Positions 37,680 to 46,333 of a stretch of DNA of 64,000 bases are shown piece by piece. Position 1 is the stretch's first letter. Every line of letters begins with the position of its first letter. The notes under the pieces are model-generated. The model was not told the DNA's origin, searched no databases, and worked only from the letters and a program-made list of their open reading frames with translations. The stretch lies in contig CAVQJL010000008.1 in assembly GCA_963712815.1 (NCBI GenBank), forward strand, positions 124,001 to 188,000, written 5' to 3'. The translations under genes were made by a program, and so were the position numbers. Source of the stretch: RPQJ01 sp963712815. GTDB lineage: Bacteria > Pseudomonadota > Gammaproteobacteria > Steroidobacterales > Steroidobacteraceae.

Positions 37680-40091
37680 ATGAACGATCACCCGACCCGC
37701 TCGCTGCGGCATGCCGTGGCGATGCAACTCCGCGGCTGCGCGCGATTCGGCCTGCCGGTCGCACCGATGCTGCTCGCCGGCCTCCCCGCGGCCTTCGCGC
37801 AGACCGCGGGCGGCCTCGAGGAGATCATCGTCACCGCGCAGAAACGCGAGGAGAACCTGCAGACGGTGCCGCTCAGCATCCAGGCCATCGGCACCGAGCG
37901 TCTCGAGGAACTGCGCATCAGCGCGTTCACGGACTACGTCAAGTTCCTGCCGAGCGTGTCGTTCACGACCCTCGGGCCCGGGTTCGGCCTCGCGTATTTC
38001 CGCGGCGTGGCGAGCGGCGAGAACAACAACCACTCGGGCCCCTCGCCGAGCGTCGGCATGTACCTCGACGAGCAGCCGATCACCACGATCCAGGGCTCGC
38101 TGGACGTGCATCTCTACGACATCGCACGCGTCGAGGCGCTCGCGGGCCCGCAGGGCACGCTGTACGGCGCGAGCTCGCAGGCGGGCACGATCCGCATCAT
38201 CACCAACAAGCCCGACCCCTCGGGCTTCGAGGCCGGGTACGGCCTCGAGGGCAACACCGTCTCGCACGGCGGCACGGGCTACATCGCCGAGGGCTTCGTC
38301 AACCAGCCGATCTCGGAGAAGGCCGCCATCCGCCTGGTGGGATGGGTACGGCACGACGCGGGCTACATCGACAACGTCAAGGCGACGCGCACCTTCCCGA
38401 CGTCGGGCGGCTGCATCGTCAACAACAACCAGCCGACGCCGGGCTGCACGCTGAGCCCGGCCCGCGCCGAGGATGACTACAACGACGTGGACACCTACGG
38501 CGCGCGCGCCGCGCTGCGGGTGGACCTCGACGACAACTGGACCGTCACGCCGCAGCTGATGGCCCAGAAGCAGGAAGCCAACGGCAGCTTCGGCTACGAC
38601 CCGGCCGTGGGCGACCTGGAAATCGCGCGCTTCTACCCGGAGCGCTCCGAGGACGAGTGGTGGCAGGCCGCGTTGACGGTCGAGGGCCGGATCGGCAACT
38701 TCGACGTGGTGTACGCGGGGGCCTATCTCAAGCGCGACACGGTGATCGACTCCGACTACGCCGACTACACGTATTTCTATGACAAGTGCTGCGGCTACGC
38801 CGCCTACTGGGGCGACGACACGGGCATTCCGCTGCAGGACCCGTCGCAGTTCATCCACGCGACCGACGGCTACACGCGCCAGAGCCACGAGATCCGCCTC
38901 GCCTCGCCGCAGGACGAGCGTTTTCGCGTGGTCGGCGGGCTGTTCTACCAGAAGCAGGAGCACGAGATCTTCCAGCGCTACCAGATCCGCGGCCTCGGCG
39001 GCTTCCTCGACGGCGACGACTACGTCCCGATCGAGGTCACCGGCTGGCCCGACACGATCTGGCTCACCAACCAGCTGCGTGAGGACACCGAGTACGCGGT
39101 CTTCGGTGAGCTGTCGTTCGACTTCACGGAAAAGCTGACCGGTACGGTGGGCCTGCGCTGGTTCGACACCGAGAATTCGCTGCAGGGCTTCTTCGGCTTC
39201 AACGCCAACTACAGCGGCAACTACGGCGAGGCGCTGTGCTTCTCCGACAGGCAGTACAACGGGTCGCCGTGCACCAACCTCGATGACTCGGTGAGCGAGA
39301 ACGGCACGGTGCCGAAGGTCAACCTCACGTACCGCTTCGACGACGACCGGCTCGTGTACGCGACTTACTCCGAGGGCTTCCGGCCGGGCGGCATCAACCG
39401 CAACGGCACCGTCCCGCCGTACAAGTCCGACTACCTGAACAACTACGAACTCGGCTGGAAGACCACCTGGGCCGACAACCGGCTGCGCCTCAACGGCGCC
39501 GTGTTCCTCGAGGACTGGGAAGACATCCAGTATTCGTTCCTGCCGCCGAGCGGCGCCGGCCTCACCGTGATCCGCAACGCGGGATCGGCCCGCATCATCG
39601 GCATCGAGATGGACGTGCTGTGGGCTGCGACCGACTCGCTGATGATTTCGGGCGGACTGTCGCTGCTCGACACCGAACTCTCCGACGACTACGTGCCCGA
39701 TCCCGACGCGCCGCCGACGGCGTTCGAGGGCGACCGGCTACCGATCAGCCCGGAAGTCCAGGCCAACGCGACGGCCCGCTACACCTTCGCGCTCGCCGGT
39801 TTCGATGCCGGCCTGCAGGGCGCGGTGATCTACAACGGCAGCAGTTACTCCGACCTGCAGCGCGAGGAGCGCGAGGCCTTCGGCGAGCAGGACGCCTACA
39901 CGATCGTCGATCTCTCGGCCGACCTGACGCGCAGCAACTACACGCTGACGCTGTTCCTGGACAACGCCTTCGACGAGCGCGGCCGGACGTTCACCTACGC
40001 GCAGTGCACCGTGAGCGTCTGCGGCGAGAATCCCTACTATGTGCCGAACCGGCCGCGCACGATCGGCCTGCGGTTCAGCCAGCGGTTCTGA
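37680..40091 (+). CDS. TonB-dependent outer-membrane receptor
   Basis: This 803-residue receptor has a signal peptide (to about residue 40, PAAFA-QT), a TonB box EEIIVTAQKRE at about 47-57, a plug domain with LYGASSQAGTIRIITNKP and a C-terminal beta barrel ending in Phe. Positions such as YSEGFRPGG match the FyuA/CirA-like group used by many proteobacteria for organic substrates as well as siderophores. No siderophore genes are near. Placement directly ahead of catabolic genes suggests uptake of their substrate. Confidence 0.92.
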   Translation: MNDHPTRSLRHAVAMQLRGCARFGLPVAPMLLAGLPAAFAQTAGGLEEIIVTAQKREENLQTVPLSIQAIGTERLEELRISAFTDYVKFLPSVSFTTLGPGFGLAYFRGVASGENNNHSGPSPSVGMYLDEQPITTIQGSLDVHLYDIARVEALAGPQGTLYGASSQAGTIRIITNKPDPSGFEAGYGLEGNTVSHGGTGYIAEGFVNQPISEKAAIRLVGWVRHDAGYIDNVKATRTFPTSGGCIVNNNQPTPGCTLSPARAEDDYNDVDTYGARAALRVDLDDNWTVTPQLMAQKQEANGSFGYDPAVGDLEIARFYPERSEDEWWQAALTVEGRIGNFDVVYAGAYLKRDTVIDSDYADYTYFYDKCCGYAAYWGDDTGIPLQDPSQFIHATDGYTRQSHEIRLASPQDERFRVVGGLFYQKQEHEIFQRYQIRGLGGFLDGDDYVPIEVTGWPDTIWLTNQLREDTEYAVFGELSFDFTEKLTGTVGLRWFDTENSLQGFFGFNANYSGNYGEALCFSDRQYNGSPCTNLDDSVSENGTVPKVNLTYRFDDDRLVYATYSEGFRPGGINRNGTVPPYKSDYLNNYELGWKTTWADNRLRLNGAVFLEDWEDIQYSFLPPSGAGLTVIRNAGSARIIGIEMDVLWAATDSLMISGGLSLLDTELSDDYVPDPDAPPTAFEGDRLPISPEVQANATARYTFALAGFDAGLQGAVIYNGSSYSDLQREEREAFGEQDAYTIVDLSADLTRSNYTLTLFLDNAFDERGRTFTYAQCTVSVCGENPYYVPNRPRTIGLRFSQRF

Positions 40092-40102
40092 TCGGGCCCG
40101 GC

Positions 40103-41221
40103 ATGAAGCAGACCGTCCCCGAGCTCCTCGATCGCTACCGGCCCGACCTCCCGCTCGAGGAGGCCAGCACCTGCCCGGCCGCGTGGTACGTCGACCCGCG
40201 CATCCTGGAGCTCGAGCACGGCACGGTGTTCGCACGCACCTGGCAGTACGCCTGCCGGCTCGACCAGGTGAAGGAACCCGGCCAGTTCGTCACGCTGGAG
40301 CTCGCCGGCGAGCCGCTGCTGGTGGTGCGCGGCAGCGATGGCGTGCTCCGCGGCTTCTTCAACGTGTGCCGGCACCATGCGGCTGCCGTCGTGACCGAGT
40401 CCGCCGGTTGCGCGAAGCGGCTGCGCTGTCCCTACCACGGCTGGACGTACACGCTCGAGGGTGCCCTCAAGGCGGCGCCCGCGTTCGAGGGCGTGCGCAA
40501 TTTCGACCCGTCGGAAAACGGACTCGTGCCGGTCGCCACGACGGTCTGGGAGAACTGGGTGTTCGTGCGGCTCGCGGCCGAGGGGCCGTCGCTCGAGGAC
40601 GCACTGGGCGCGGAGGTGGTGGCGCAGGTTCGCGGCCTGAACCTGTCGAAACTCCACTGGTTCGACCGGAAGCACTACGTCTTCGACTGCAACTGGAAGG
40701 TGTACGTCGACAACTACCTCGACGGCGGCTACCACGTGCCCTACCTGCACGAGGGCCTCGGCAGCGTGCTCGACTACCACAAGTACACCATCGAGAACGG
40801 CCCTCGCCACTGCCTGCAGTCGAGCCCGATGGTGACGCGCGGCGCCGAGGCCGAGACCGGCGCGGTGCGCAAGGGCGAGCGCGCCATGTACTACTGGTTC
40901 TACCCCAACTTCATGTTCAACTGGTACCAGGGCGTGATGGACACGAACCTCGTCTATCCGCGAGGCGTGAACCAGACCGAGGTGATCTTCGACTTCTGGT
41001 TCGCGGACGTGTCGGAGGCGGCGCGCGAGTTCAACCGCGCCTCGATCGACGTCGCCAACCGCGTGCAGGACGAGGACGAGGGCATCTGCCGCTCGGTGCA
41101 GCGCGGCCTGGCCTCGCGCGCCTACGATACCGGGCGCCTCTCGGTGCGGCGCGAGGCGGGCGAGCAGCTCTTCCACCGGCTGCTGCACGCGGACCTCACG
41201 GCCGGCGCTGCGCGCGACTGA
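40103..41221 (+). CDS. Rieske non-haem iron oxygenase, choline-monooxygenase-like
   Basis: This 372-residue oxygenase alpha subunit has Rieske ligands Cys89, His91, Cys109 and His112 (CRHHAA and CPYHGW). The mononuclear iron site is DNYLDGGYHVPYLH (203-216) with His211 and His216. That motif closely resembles plant choline monooxygenase and the bacterial quaternary-ammonium oxygenases (glycine betaine, carnitine). It probably hydroxylates a methyl or methylene group, leading to demethylation. It starts 11 bp after the receptor and ends 4 bp before the GcvT-like gene. No dedicated reductase is encoded in the cluster. Confidence 0.88.
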   Translation: MKQTVPELLDRYRPDLPLEEASTCPAAWYVDPRILELEHGTVFARTWQYACRLDQVKEPGQFVTLELAGEPLLVVRGSDGVLRGFFNVCRHHAAAVVTESAGCAKRLRCPYHGWTYTLEGALKAAPAFEGVRNFDPSENGLVPVATTVWENWVFVRLAAEGPSLEDALGAEVVAQVRGLNLSKLHWFDRKHYVFDCNWKVYVDNYLDGGYHVPYLHEGLGSVLDYHKYTIENGPRHCLQSSPMVTRGAEAETGAVRKGERAMYYWFYPNFMFNWYQGVMDTNLVYPRGVNQTEVIFDFWFADVSEAAREFNRASIDVANRVQDEDEGICRSVQRGLASRAYDTGRLSVRREAGEQLFHRLLHADLTAGAARD

Positions 41222-41225
41222 GCCG

Positions 41226-42431
41226 ATGGCCGACCTCTACCAGCTCAAGCGAACGCCGTTCCACGCGCGCACGTCCGCGCTGTGCCTGCCGCAGAACTGG
41301 CGCCGCTGGGCGGGCCACATCGCCGTGGGCTCCTACGACCTCGGCCTCGAGCGCGAGTACTGGGCGATCCGCAACCACGCGGCGCTGATCGACGTCTCGC
41401 CGCTGATGAAATACCTGGTCGAGGGACCGGACGCTGCCCGCCTCCTGGACCGCATCGTCCCGCGCAACATCGCCAAGCTCGCTTTGGGCCAGGTCTATTA
41501 CACCGGCTGGTGCGACGACGATGGCAAGCTACTCGATGACGGCACGGTGACGCGGCTCGGCGAGGCGAGCTTCCGCCTCACCTCGGCCGAGCCCTCGCTG
41601 CGCTGGCTGCACATGAACGCGGTCGGCATGGACGTGACGATCACCGAGCGCACCGACCAGATGGCGGCGCTGTCGCTGCAGGGGCCGAAGTCGCGCGCGG
41701 TACTGAACCGCTGCTGCGAAACCCCGCTCGATGGCCTGAAGTTTTTCCGCATGGCGCCGAACGTGCTGGCAGGCAAGGCCGTGACGGTCTCCCGCACCGG
41801 CTACACCGGCGACCTCGGCTACGAGATCTGGATGGACGCCGCGGACGCCCTGCCCGTGTGGGACGCGCTGCTCGCGGCCGGCGACGACTTCGGCACCATC
41901 CCCTGCGGCATCCTCGCGATGGACATGGCGCGCGTCGAGGCGGGGCTGTTCATGCTGGACGTGGACTACACCGCCGCGACGCACGCCTGGATCGCGGGCC
42001 AGAAGTCCTCGCCCTACGAGATGGGCCTCGGCTGGACCGTCGCGCTCGACAAGCCGGGCTACTTCGTCGGCCGGCGCGCGCTCGAGCGCGAGGCGCGCGA
42101 GGGATCGGCCTGGAAGCTCGTCGGCGTCGAGGTGGACTGGGAGGGCCTCGAGCGCCTGTATGCCGCGGTGGGCCTGCCGCCGCAGATCCCCGCCATGGCC
42201 GTGCGCGCCAGCCTGCCGGTGCGCAAGGACGGCCGGCAGGTGGGCTATGCCTCGACGAGCACGTGGTCGCCTGTGCTCAAGAAATACATCGCGCTCGTGC
42301 ACCTCGAGCGGCCGCACTACGAGCCCGGCACGCGGGTCGAGATCGAGATCACCGTGGAGCACCACCGCCGCTACGCGCCGGCCACCGTGGTCGCGTTGCC
42401 CTTCTACGACCCCGAGTGGAAGCGCAAGTGA
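41226..42431 (+). CDS. GcvT-family aminomethyltransferase-like protein
   Basis: This 401-residue protein has the folate-binding fold of the glycine-cleavage T protein: DVSPLMKYLVEGPDA (about 55-70), LSLQGPKSRAVL, SRTGYTGDLGYEIW and IPCGILAMDMARVEAGL. Relatives include DMSP demethylase and aromatic O-demethylases that move a methyl or methylene group to tetrahydrofolate. With the upstream Rieske oxygenase it suggests one-carbon capture from a methylated substrate. The start is 4 bp after the oxygenase, and the stop overlaps the next GTG start. Confidence 0.85.
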   Translation: MADLYQLKRTPFHARTSALCLPQNWRRWAGHIAVGSYDLGLEREYWAIRNHAALIDVSPLMKYLVEGPDAARLLDRIVPRNIAKLALGQVYYTGWCDDDGKLLDDGTVTRLGEASFRLTSAEPSLRWLHMNAVGMDVTITERTDQMAALSLQGPKSRAVLNRCCETPLDGLKFFRMAPNVLAGKAVTVSRTGYTGDLGYEIWMDAADALPVWDALLAAGDDFGTIPCGILAMDMARVEAGLFMLDVDYTAATHAWIAGQKSSPYEMGLGWTVALDKPGYFVGRRALEREAREGSAWKLVGVEVDWEGLERLYAAVGLPPQIPAMAVRASLPVRKDGRQVGYASTSTWSPVLKKYIALVHLERPHYEPGTRVEIEITVEHHRRYAPATVVALPFYDPEWKRK

Positions 42432-44011
42432 TCGCCGGCCGCTACGACGCGATCGTGATCGGCGCGGGCCACAACGGACTGATCGCCGCGGCCTACCTCG
42501 CGCGCGCCGGCAAGAGGGTACTGGTGCTCGAGCGGCGCGAGGTGGTGGGCGGCGCGGCGGTCACCGAGGAGATCTTCCCCGGCTACCGCTTCACCGAGTT
42601 CTCGTACGTGGTGAGCCTGCTGCGGCCGGAGATCATCCGCGACCTCGAGCTGCCGAAGCACGGCCTCAAGATCCTGCCGCTGCCCTCGACCGTGACGCCG
42701 CTCGACAACGGCGACTACCTCGCAGCCTGGGACGACCACGATCTCACGCGACGCGAGCTCTACCGCCACTCGCCGCGTGACGCCGAGGCCGCCGACGAGT
42801 ACTCGCGCGTGATGGCGCGGGCCGCGAAGGCGATCAAGCCCATCATCGGGCTCGTGCCGCCCGACCCGTCGTCGCTCTCCTGGCGCGACCTGCGCGGCCT
42901 GCTCAAGCTCGGCCAGTACGGCGCGAGCCTGTCGGAGCGCGAGATCTACCGCATCGCCAAGCTCGTCACGCAGTCCGCGGCGGACCTGCTCGACGAGTGG
43001 TTCGAGCTCGATCCGCTCAAGGGCACGAAGTCGGCGAGCGGTATCATCGGCACCTTCCTCGGGCCCCGCTCGCCCGGCACGGCCTACGTGCTGCTGCATC
43101 ACTACATGGGCGAGATCGACGGCGCGTTCCGCGCCTGGGGCTTCGCCAAGAACGGCACCGGCGGCGTGAGCGCGGCGATCGCACGCTCCGCCACTGCGCT
43201 CGGCGTCGAGATCCGCACCGGCGCGGCGGTGGACCACGTGGTCGTGCGCGACGGGCGGGCCTGCGGCGTCGCACTCGAGAACGGCGACGATTTCGAGGCG
43301 CCGGTGGTGATGTCGGCGGCCGACCCGAAGCGCACCTTCCTGCAGTTCGTGGATCGCCGCCACCTGCCGGGCGAGTTCGTGACCGCGATCGAGCGCTTCC
43401 GCGTGCGCGGCTCGTCGGGCAAGGTGAACATCGCACTCTCCGAGCTGCCGCAGTTCACCTGCCTGCCGGGCGAGGGGCCGCTGCACCGCGGGGCGATCTC
43501 CATCAGCCCGAGCATCGACTACATCGAGCGCGCCTACGATCAGGCGAAGTACGGGCAATTCTCCTCGCAGCCGTACATCGACATGATCATCCCCTCGATG
43601 ATCGACCGCGACATGGCGCCGCCCGGGCACCACGTGGCCTCGTGCTTCGTGCAGTACGCGCCCTACGACATCGAGGGCGGCTGGGACGACGCGAAGCGCG
43701 AGGCCTTCGGTGAGACGGTGATCGCGACGCTCGAGCGGTACGCGCCCAACATCCGCCGCGCCATCGTCGGCAAGCAGGTGATCACGCCGAAGGACATCGA
43801 GCGCATCGCCGGCATCACCGGCGGCAACATCTTCCACGGCGAGCTGCTGCTGCACCAGCTCTTCTTCCTGCGCCCCGCGCCGCAGTGGGCCGACTTCCGC
43901 ACGCCGCTGCCGGGCTACTATTTCGGCGCCTCGGGCGCGCACCCGGGCGGCGGCGTGATGGGCGCGGCCGGCAAGCTCGCCGCGCACGAGATCCTGAAGG
44001 ACTGGCGATGA
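42428..44011 (+). CDS. COG1233 FAD-dependent oxidoreductase (phytoene-desaturase-like), copy 1
   Basis: This 527-residue flavoprotein has an N-terminal FAD motif VIGAGHNGLIAAAYLARAGK and the follow-on VLERREVVGGAAV. The C-terminal end GYYFGASGAHPGGGVMGAAG closes the FAD site. The family covers carotenoid desaturases and many uncharacterised amine or alcohol oxidases. No carotenoid genes are near. The GTG start overlaps the previous stop (GTGA), and its stop overlaps the second copy (ATGA), so all three are translationally coupled. Confidence 0.88.
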   Translation: MIAGRYDAIVIGAGHNGLIAAAYLARAGKRVLVLERREVVGGAAVTEEIFPGYRFTEFSYVVSLLRPEIIRDLELPKHGLKILPLPSTVTPLDNGDYLAAWDDHDLTRRELYRHSPRDAEAADEYSRVMARAAKAIKPIIGLVPPDPSSLSWRDLRGLLKLGQYGASLSEREIYRIAKLVTQSAADLLDEWFELDPLKGTKSASGIIGTFLGPRSPGTAYVLLHHYMGEIDGAFRAWGFAKNGTGGVSAAIARSATALGVEIRTGAAVDHVVVRDGRACGVALENGDDFEAPVVMSAADPKRTFLQFVDRRHLPGEFVTAIERFRVRGSSGKVNIALSELPQFTCLPGEGPLHRGAISISPSIDYIERAYDQAKYGQFSSQPYIDMIIPSMIDRDMAPPGHHVASCFVQYAPYDIEGGWDDAKREAFGETVIATLERYAPNIRRAIVGKQVITPKDIERIAGITGGNIFHGELLLHQLFFLRPAPQWADFRTPLPGYYFGASGAHPGGGVMGAAGKLAAHEILKDWR

Positions 44012-45534
44012 GCGCCGCGAATCATGACGTGATCGTCGTCGGCGCCGGGCACAACGGGCTCGTCACGGCCGCGTACCTCGCCAAGGCCGGACGCAAGGTA
44101 CTGGTGCTCGAGCGCGCCGAGGTGCCGGGCGGCCAGCTCGCCGCGCGAGGCCTGTGGCCGGACGTCGAGGCGCCGGTGCTGCACGCTTCCGGCCACTTGC
44201 GGCCCGACATCGTGCGCGACCTCGACCTCGAGCGACACGGCCTGCGGACGGCTGCGCCGAGCGTCGGCGCGTATGTCTCGCTGCTACCGGACGGCGGTTC
44301 ACTGCGGCTGACGACCGATGCCGGCGACGCCGCGACGCTCGAGTCGATCGGCAGGCTCTCCGCACGGGATGCCGCGCACTGGCCAGAATTCCTCGCGTTC
44401 ATGAACGGCGCGGCCGCGTTCCTCGACGCGGCCTACCGCACGCCCATGCCGCGCATGCTGCGCAGCGAGCTCGTGCGCGACGGGCTGCCGCTCGCCTCGC
44501 TGCTGCTGCGACTGCGCCGGCTCGGCCGCAAGGACATGTTCCGCGTGATGCGCAGCCTGTCCATGTCGGCGCGCGAGTTCACCGAGGAGTGGTTCGAGTC
44601 CGAGCCGCTCAGGGCGGCGATCGGGGCGCTAGCGATCCACGGCGTCACGCTCGGGGCGTACTCGGCGGGGACCGGCTTCACGCTGATCCACAACTGGCTG
44701 AACCGCGGCGGACTCGCGCACCGGCCGTCGATCGGCGGCGCCTCGCTCACCGACGCGCTGGTCGGGGCCGTTCGCGCCGGCGGCGGCGAGCTGCGCACGT
44801 CCGCGGCGGTCGAGCGCATCCTTGTCGACAGGCAGCAGGTGCAGGGCGTGCGTATCGCGGGCGGCGAGGAGATCGCGGCGTCGATGGTCGTCTCCGCCGC
44901 CGATCCGCGCACGACGCTGCTTGGCCTCGTCGGCGCGCATGAGCTGCCACCCGAGTTCGTGTGGCATGCACAGTCCATCCGCATGCGCGGCTCGGTGGCA
45001 AAGGTGCACCTGCTGACCGACGGCCGGCACGGCCTGCCCGAGGGCACGCTCGTCGTCGCGCCCACGCTCAAGTACCTCGAGCAGGCCTACGACGCGTCGA
45101 AGTACGGCGAGATTTCCGAGCGGCCGTACCTCGAGGTGACGACCGCGGGACCCGTGGTGTCGGTGCACTACCAGTTCGCGGCGTGCGCGTTGCGGAAGGG
45201 CGACTGGCAGGACGAGCGGGGTACGCTAGAGACGCGTGCCATCGACACGCTTTCGTCGTACGCGCCGGCGCTGCGCGACTCGATCCGCGGCGTGCAGTCC
45301 ATCACGCCGCTCGATCTCGAGCAGGGCTGGGGGTTGGCCGAGGGCGACCTGAACCACGGGCAGTTGATCCTCGACCAGATCTTCTTCATGCGACCGCTGC
45401 CCGGGTGGTCGGATCACCGCACGCCGGTGGACGGGCTGTTCCTGTGCGGCAGCGGCGTGCACGGGGGCGGCGGGATCAGCGGGGCGAGCGGGAGGAATGC
45501 GGCGCGGGTGGTGATGAGGGGAGGCGGGCGCTGA
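44008..45534 (+). CDS. COG1233 FAD-dependent oxidoreductase, copy 2
   Basis: This 508-residue paralogue of the preceding flavoprotein has VVGAGHNGLVTAAYLAKAGR at the N-terminus and GLFLCGSGVHGGGGISGASG at the C-terminus. Shared segments (DASKYGEISERPYLEV versus DQAKYGQFSSQPYIDM) show a tandem duplication followed by strong divergence. The pair may form a heterodimer or act on successive intermediates (inference). It is the last gene of the cluster; 282 bp of lower-GC sequence follow before hicA. Confidence 0.88.
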   Translation: MSAANHDVIVVGAGHNGLVTAAYLAKAGRKVLVLERAEVPGGQLAARGLWPDVEAPVLHASGHLRPDIVRDLDLERHGLRTAAPSVGAYVSLLPDGGSLRLTTDAGDAATLESIGRLSARDAAHWPEFLAFMNGAAAFLDAAYRTPMPRMLRSELVRDGLPLASLLLRLRRLGRKDMFRVMRSLSMSAREFTEEWFESEPLRAAIGALAIHGVTLGAYSAGTGFTLIHNWLNRGGLAHRPSIGGASLTDALVGAVRAGGGELRTSAAVERILVDRQQVQGVRIAGGEEIAASMVVSAADPRTTLLGLVGAHELPPEFVWHAQSIRMRGSVAKVHLLTDGRHGLPEGTLVVAPTLKYLEQAYDASKYGEISERPYLEVTTAGPVVSVHYQFAACALRKGDWQDERGTLETRAIDTLSSYAPALRDSIRGVQSITPLDLEQGWGLAEGDLNHGQLILDQIFFMRPLPGWSDHRTPVDGLFLCGSGVHGGGGISGASGRNAARVVMRGGGR

Positions 45535-45749
45535 GTGCCGCTTCGGTCGGTACGGCGGAGCGCCGCCGTTGGCCAGATGTGACGTATATGTGGCGGGCCA
45601 TTAATTGACGGGTTTGCCGCTCGGTGGTGCTGTCGGATCAAAGGGTTGGGAGGTGGAACGTCAACTTATGCGGCACGAGTGCGTGTTTTTGGCGGAACTT
45701 ATTTCCGCAGACCGGCGGCCAATTGTTCCCACCTAATTGTTGTTAGGCG

Positions 45750-45767
45750 GCGAATCTGGCGATTCGC
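45750..45767. repeat. Perfect inverted repeat upstream of hicAB
   Basis: GCGAATC at 45750-45756, loop TGGC, complement GATTCGC at 45761-45767. It lies 50 bp before hicA, directly after a GTTAGGC heptamer (45742-45748). It could be an operator or a hairpin at the start of the accessory region. Elsewhere in the 45535-45816 gap I see only low-GC sequence and the second repeat listed next. Confidence 0.4.
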
Positions 45768-45797
45768 GCAGCATTCGAACATTCACGGAGCGGCACA

Positions 45798-45813
45798 CCA
45801 ACCCTAGCGTTGG
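45798..45813. promoter_or_regulatory. Palindrome just before the hicA start, possible HicB operator
   Basis: CCAAC-CCTAGC-GTTGG is a 5-bp-arm palindrome at 45798-45813, ending 3 bp before the hicA ATG. HicAB operons are usually repressed by HicB-HicA complexes bound to palindromes over the promoter or start. Binding here is inferred from position only. Confidence 0.35.
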
Positions 45814-45816
45814 CGG

Positions 45817-46008
45817 ATGAAGGTGAAAGAGCTGCTCCGACTTCTGCGCGCAAACGGCTGGTCCTTGGTCGCAACTCGCGGGAGTCATCGTCAATTCAAG
45901 CACCTTGCGAAGCCCGGCCGCGTAACTGTTCCGGGAAAGCCCAGCGACGATTTGGCCCCGGGCACGCTCAACAGTATTCTCAAGCAGGCCGGTCTGAAGC
46001 GAAACTAA
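45817..46008 (+). CDS. hicA: HicA toxin (mRNA interferase)
   Basis: This 63-residue double-stranded-RNA-binding-fold toxin has the catalytic His at position 24 in GSHRQFKH and the typical tail LAPGTLNSILKQAGL. HicA cleaves mRNA independently of ribosomes and is neutralised by HicB. The ATG 45817 has only a weak ribosome site. Toxin-first order and 10-bp spacing to hicB are standard. Confidence 0.93.
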   Translation: MKVKELLRLLRANGWSLVATRGSHRQFKHLAKPGRVTVPGKPSDDLAPGTLNSILKQAGLKRN

Positions 46009-46018
46009 GGTAACTGCG

Positions 46019-46231
46019 ATGCGCTACGCCGTCGTCATCGAAAACGCGGGATCGAACTTCTCAGCCTACGTCCCGGATCTTCCCGGCTGCGTTGCTACTG
46101 GGGCCACCCTTGCGGAAACGGAAGCGGCGATCCGTGAAGCCATCGAATTTCACCTGGATGGGTTGCGTGAGGACGGTTCGCCCATCCCTCCTCCATCAAG
46201 CAAGGTGGAGTATGTGGAAGTGGCCGCCTGA
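46019..46231 (+). CDS. hicB: HicB antitoxin
   Basis: This 70-residue HicB-fold protein has the pattern FSAYVPDLPGCVATGATLAE. It contains only the partial RNase-H-like fold and no visible C-terminal helix-turn-helix or ribbon-helix-helix domain, so DNA binding would need another element or the complex. GGTAACTGCG precedes ATG 46019. It pairs with hicA immediately upstream. Confidence 0.93.
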   Translation: MRYAVVIENAGSNFSAYVPDLPGCVATGATLAETEAAIREAIEFHLDGLREDGSPIPPPSSKVEYVEVAA

Positions 46232-46234
46232 CCA

Positions 46235-46305
46235 CGCGCTGAACTGGGACGCGCATGGCCTGTCACGCACTTTGCAGTGCGAAGGTCGTGCCAGCCTTCA
46301 GCGCG
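46235..46305. repeat. Long nested hairpin after hicB
   Basis: The outer arms CGCGCTGAA (46235-46243) and TTCAGCGCG (46297-46305) are perfect complements. A nested stem CGCACT/AGTGCG with TTGC loop (46266-46281) sits inside. The 71-nt structure starts 4 bp after the hicB stop. It may end the hicAB transcript or be a degenerate integron attC (left end GCTGAAC; the right core is lost). No T run follows. Confidence 0.45.
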
Positions 46306-46333
46306 CCGGCAAGCGTGAGCGATAGACGAAAGA

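Noticed and set aside
35811..38963. A 1050-codon open frame on the minus strand
   Set aside because: It lies opposite the TPR-sulfotransferase and TonB receptor, both of which have clear domains. Its product is Arg/Val/Glu-rich shadow sequence typical of high-GC antisense frames.
42428..45534. Carotenoid biosynthesis, because the flavoproteins resemble phytoene desaturase
   Set aside because: No crtB, crtE or crtY-like gene is present. COG1233 members are functionally diverse, and the neighbours point to catabolism.
45600..45748. A full attC site ending at the GTTAGGC of 45742-45748
   Set aside because: No matching RYYYAAC left end with complementary arms was found within 60-140 bp upstream.
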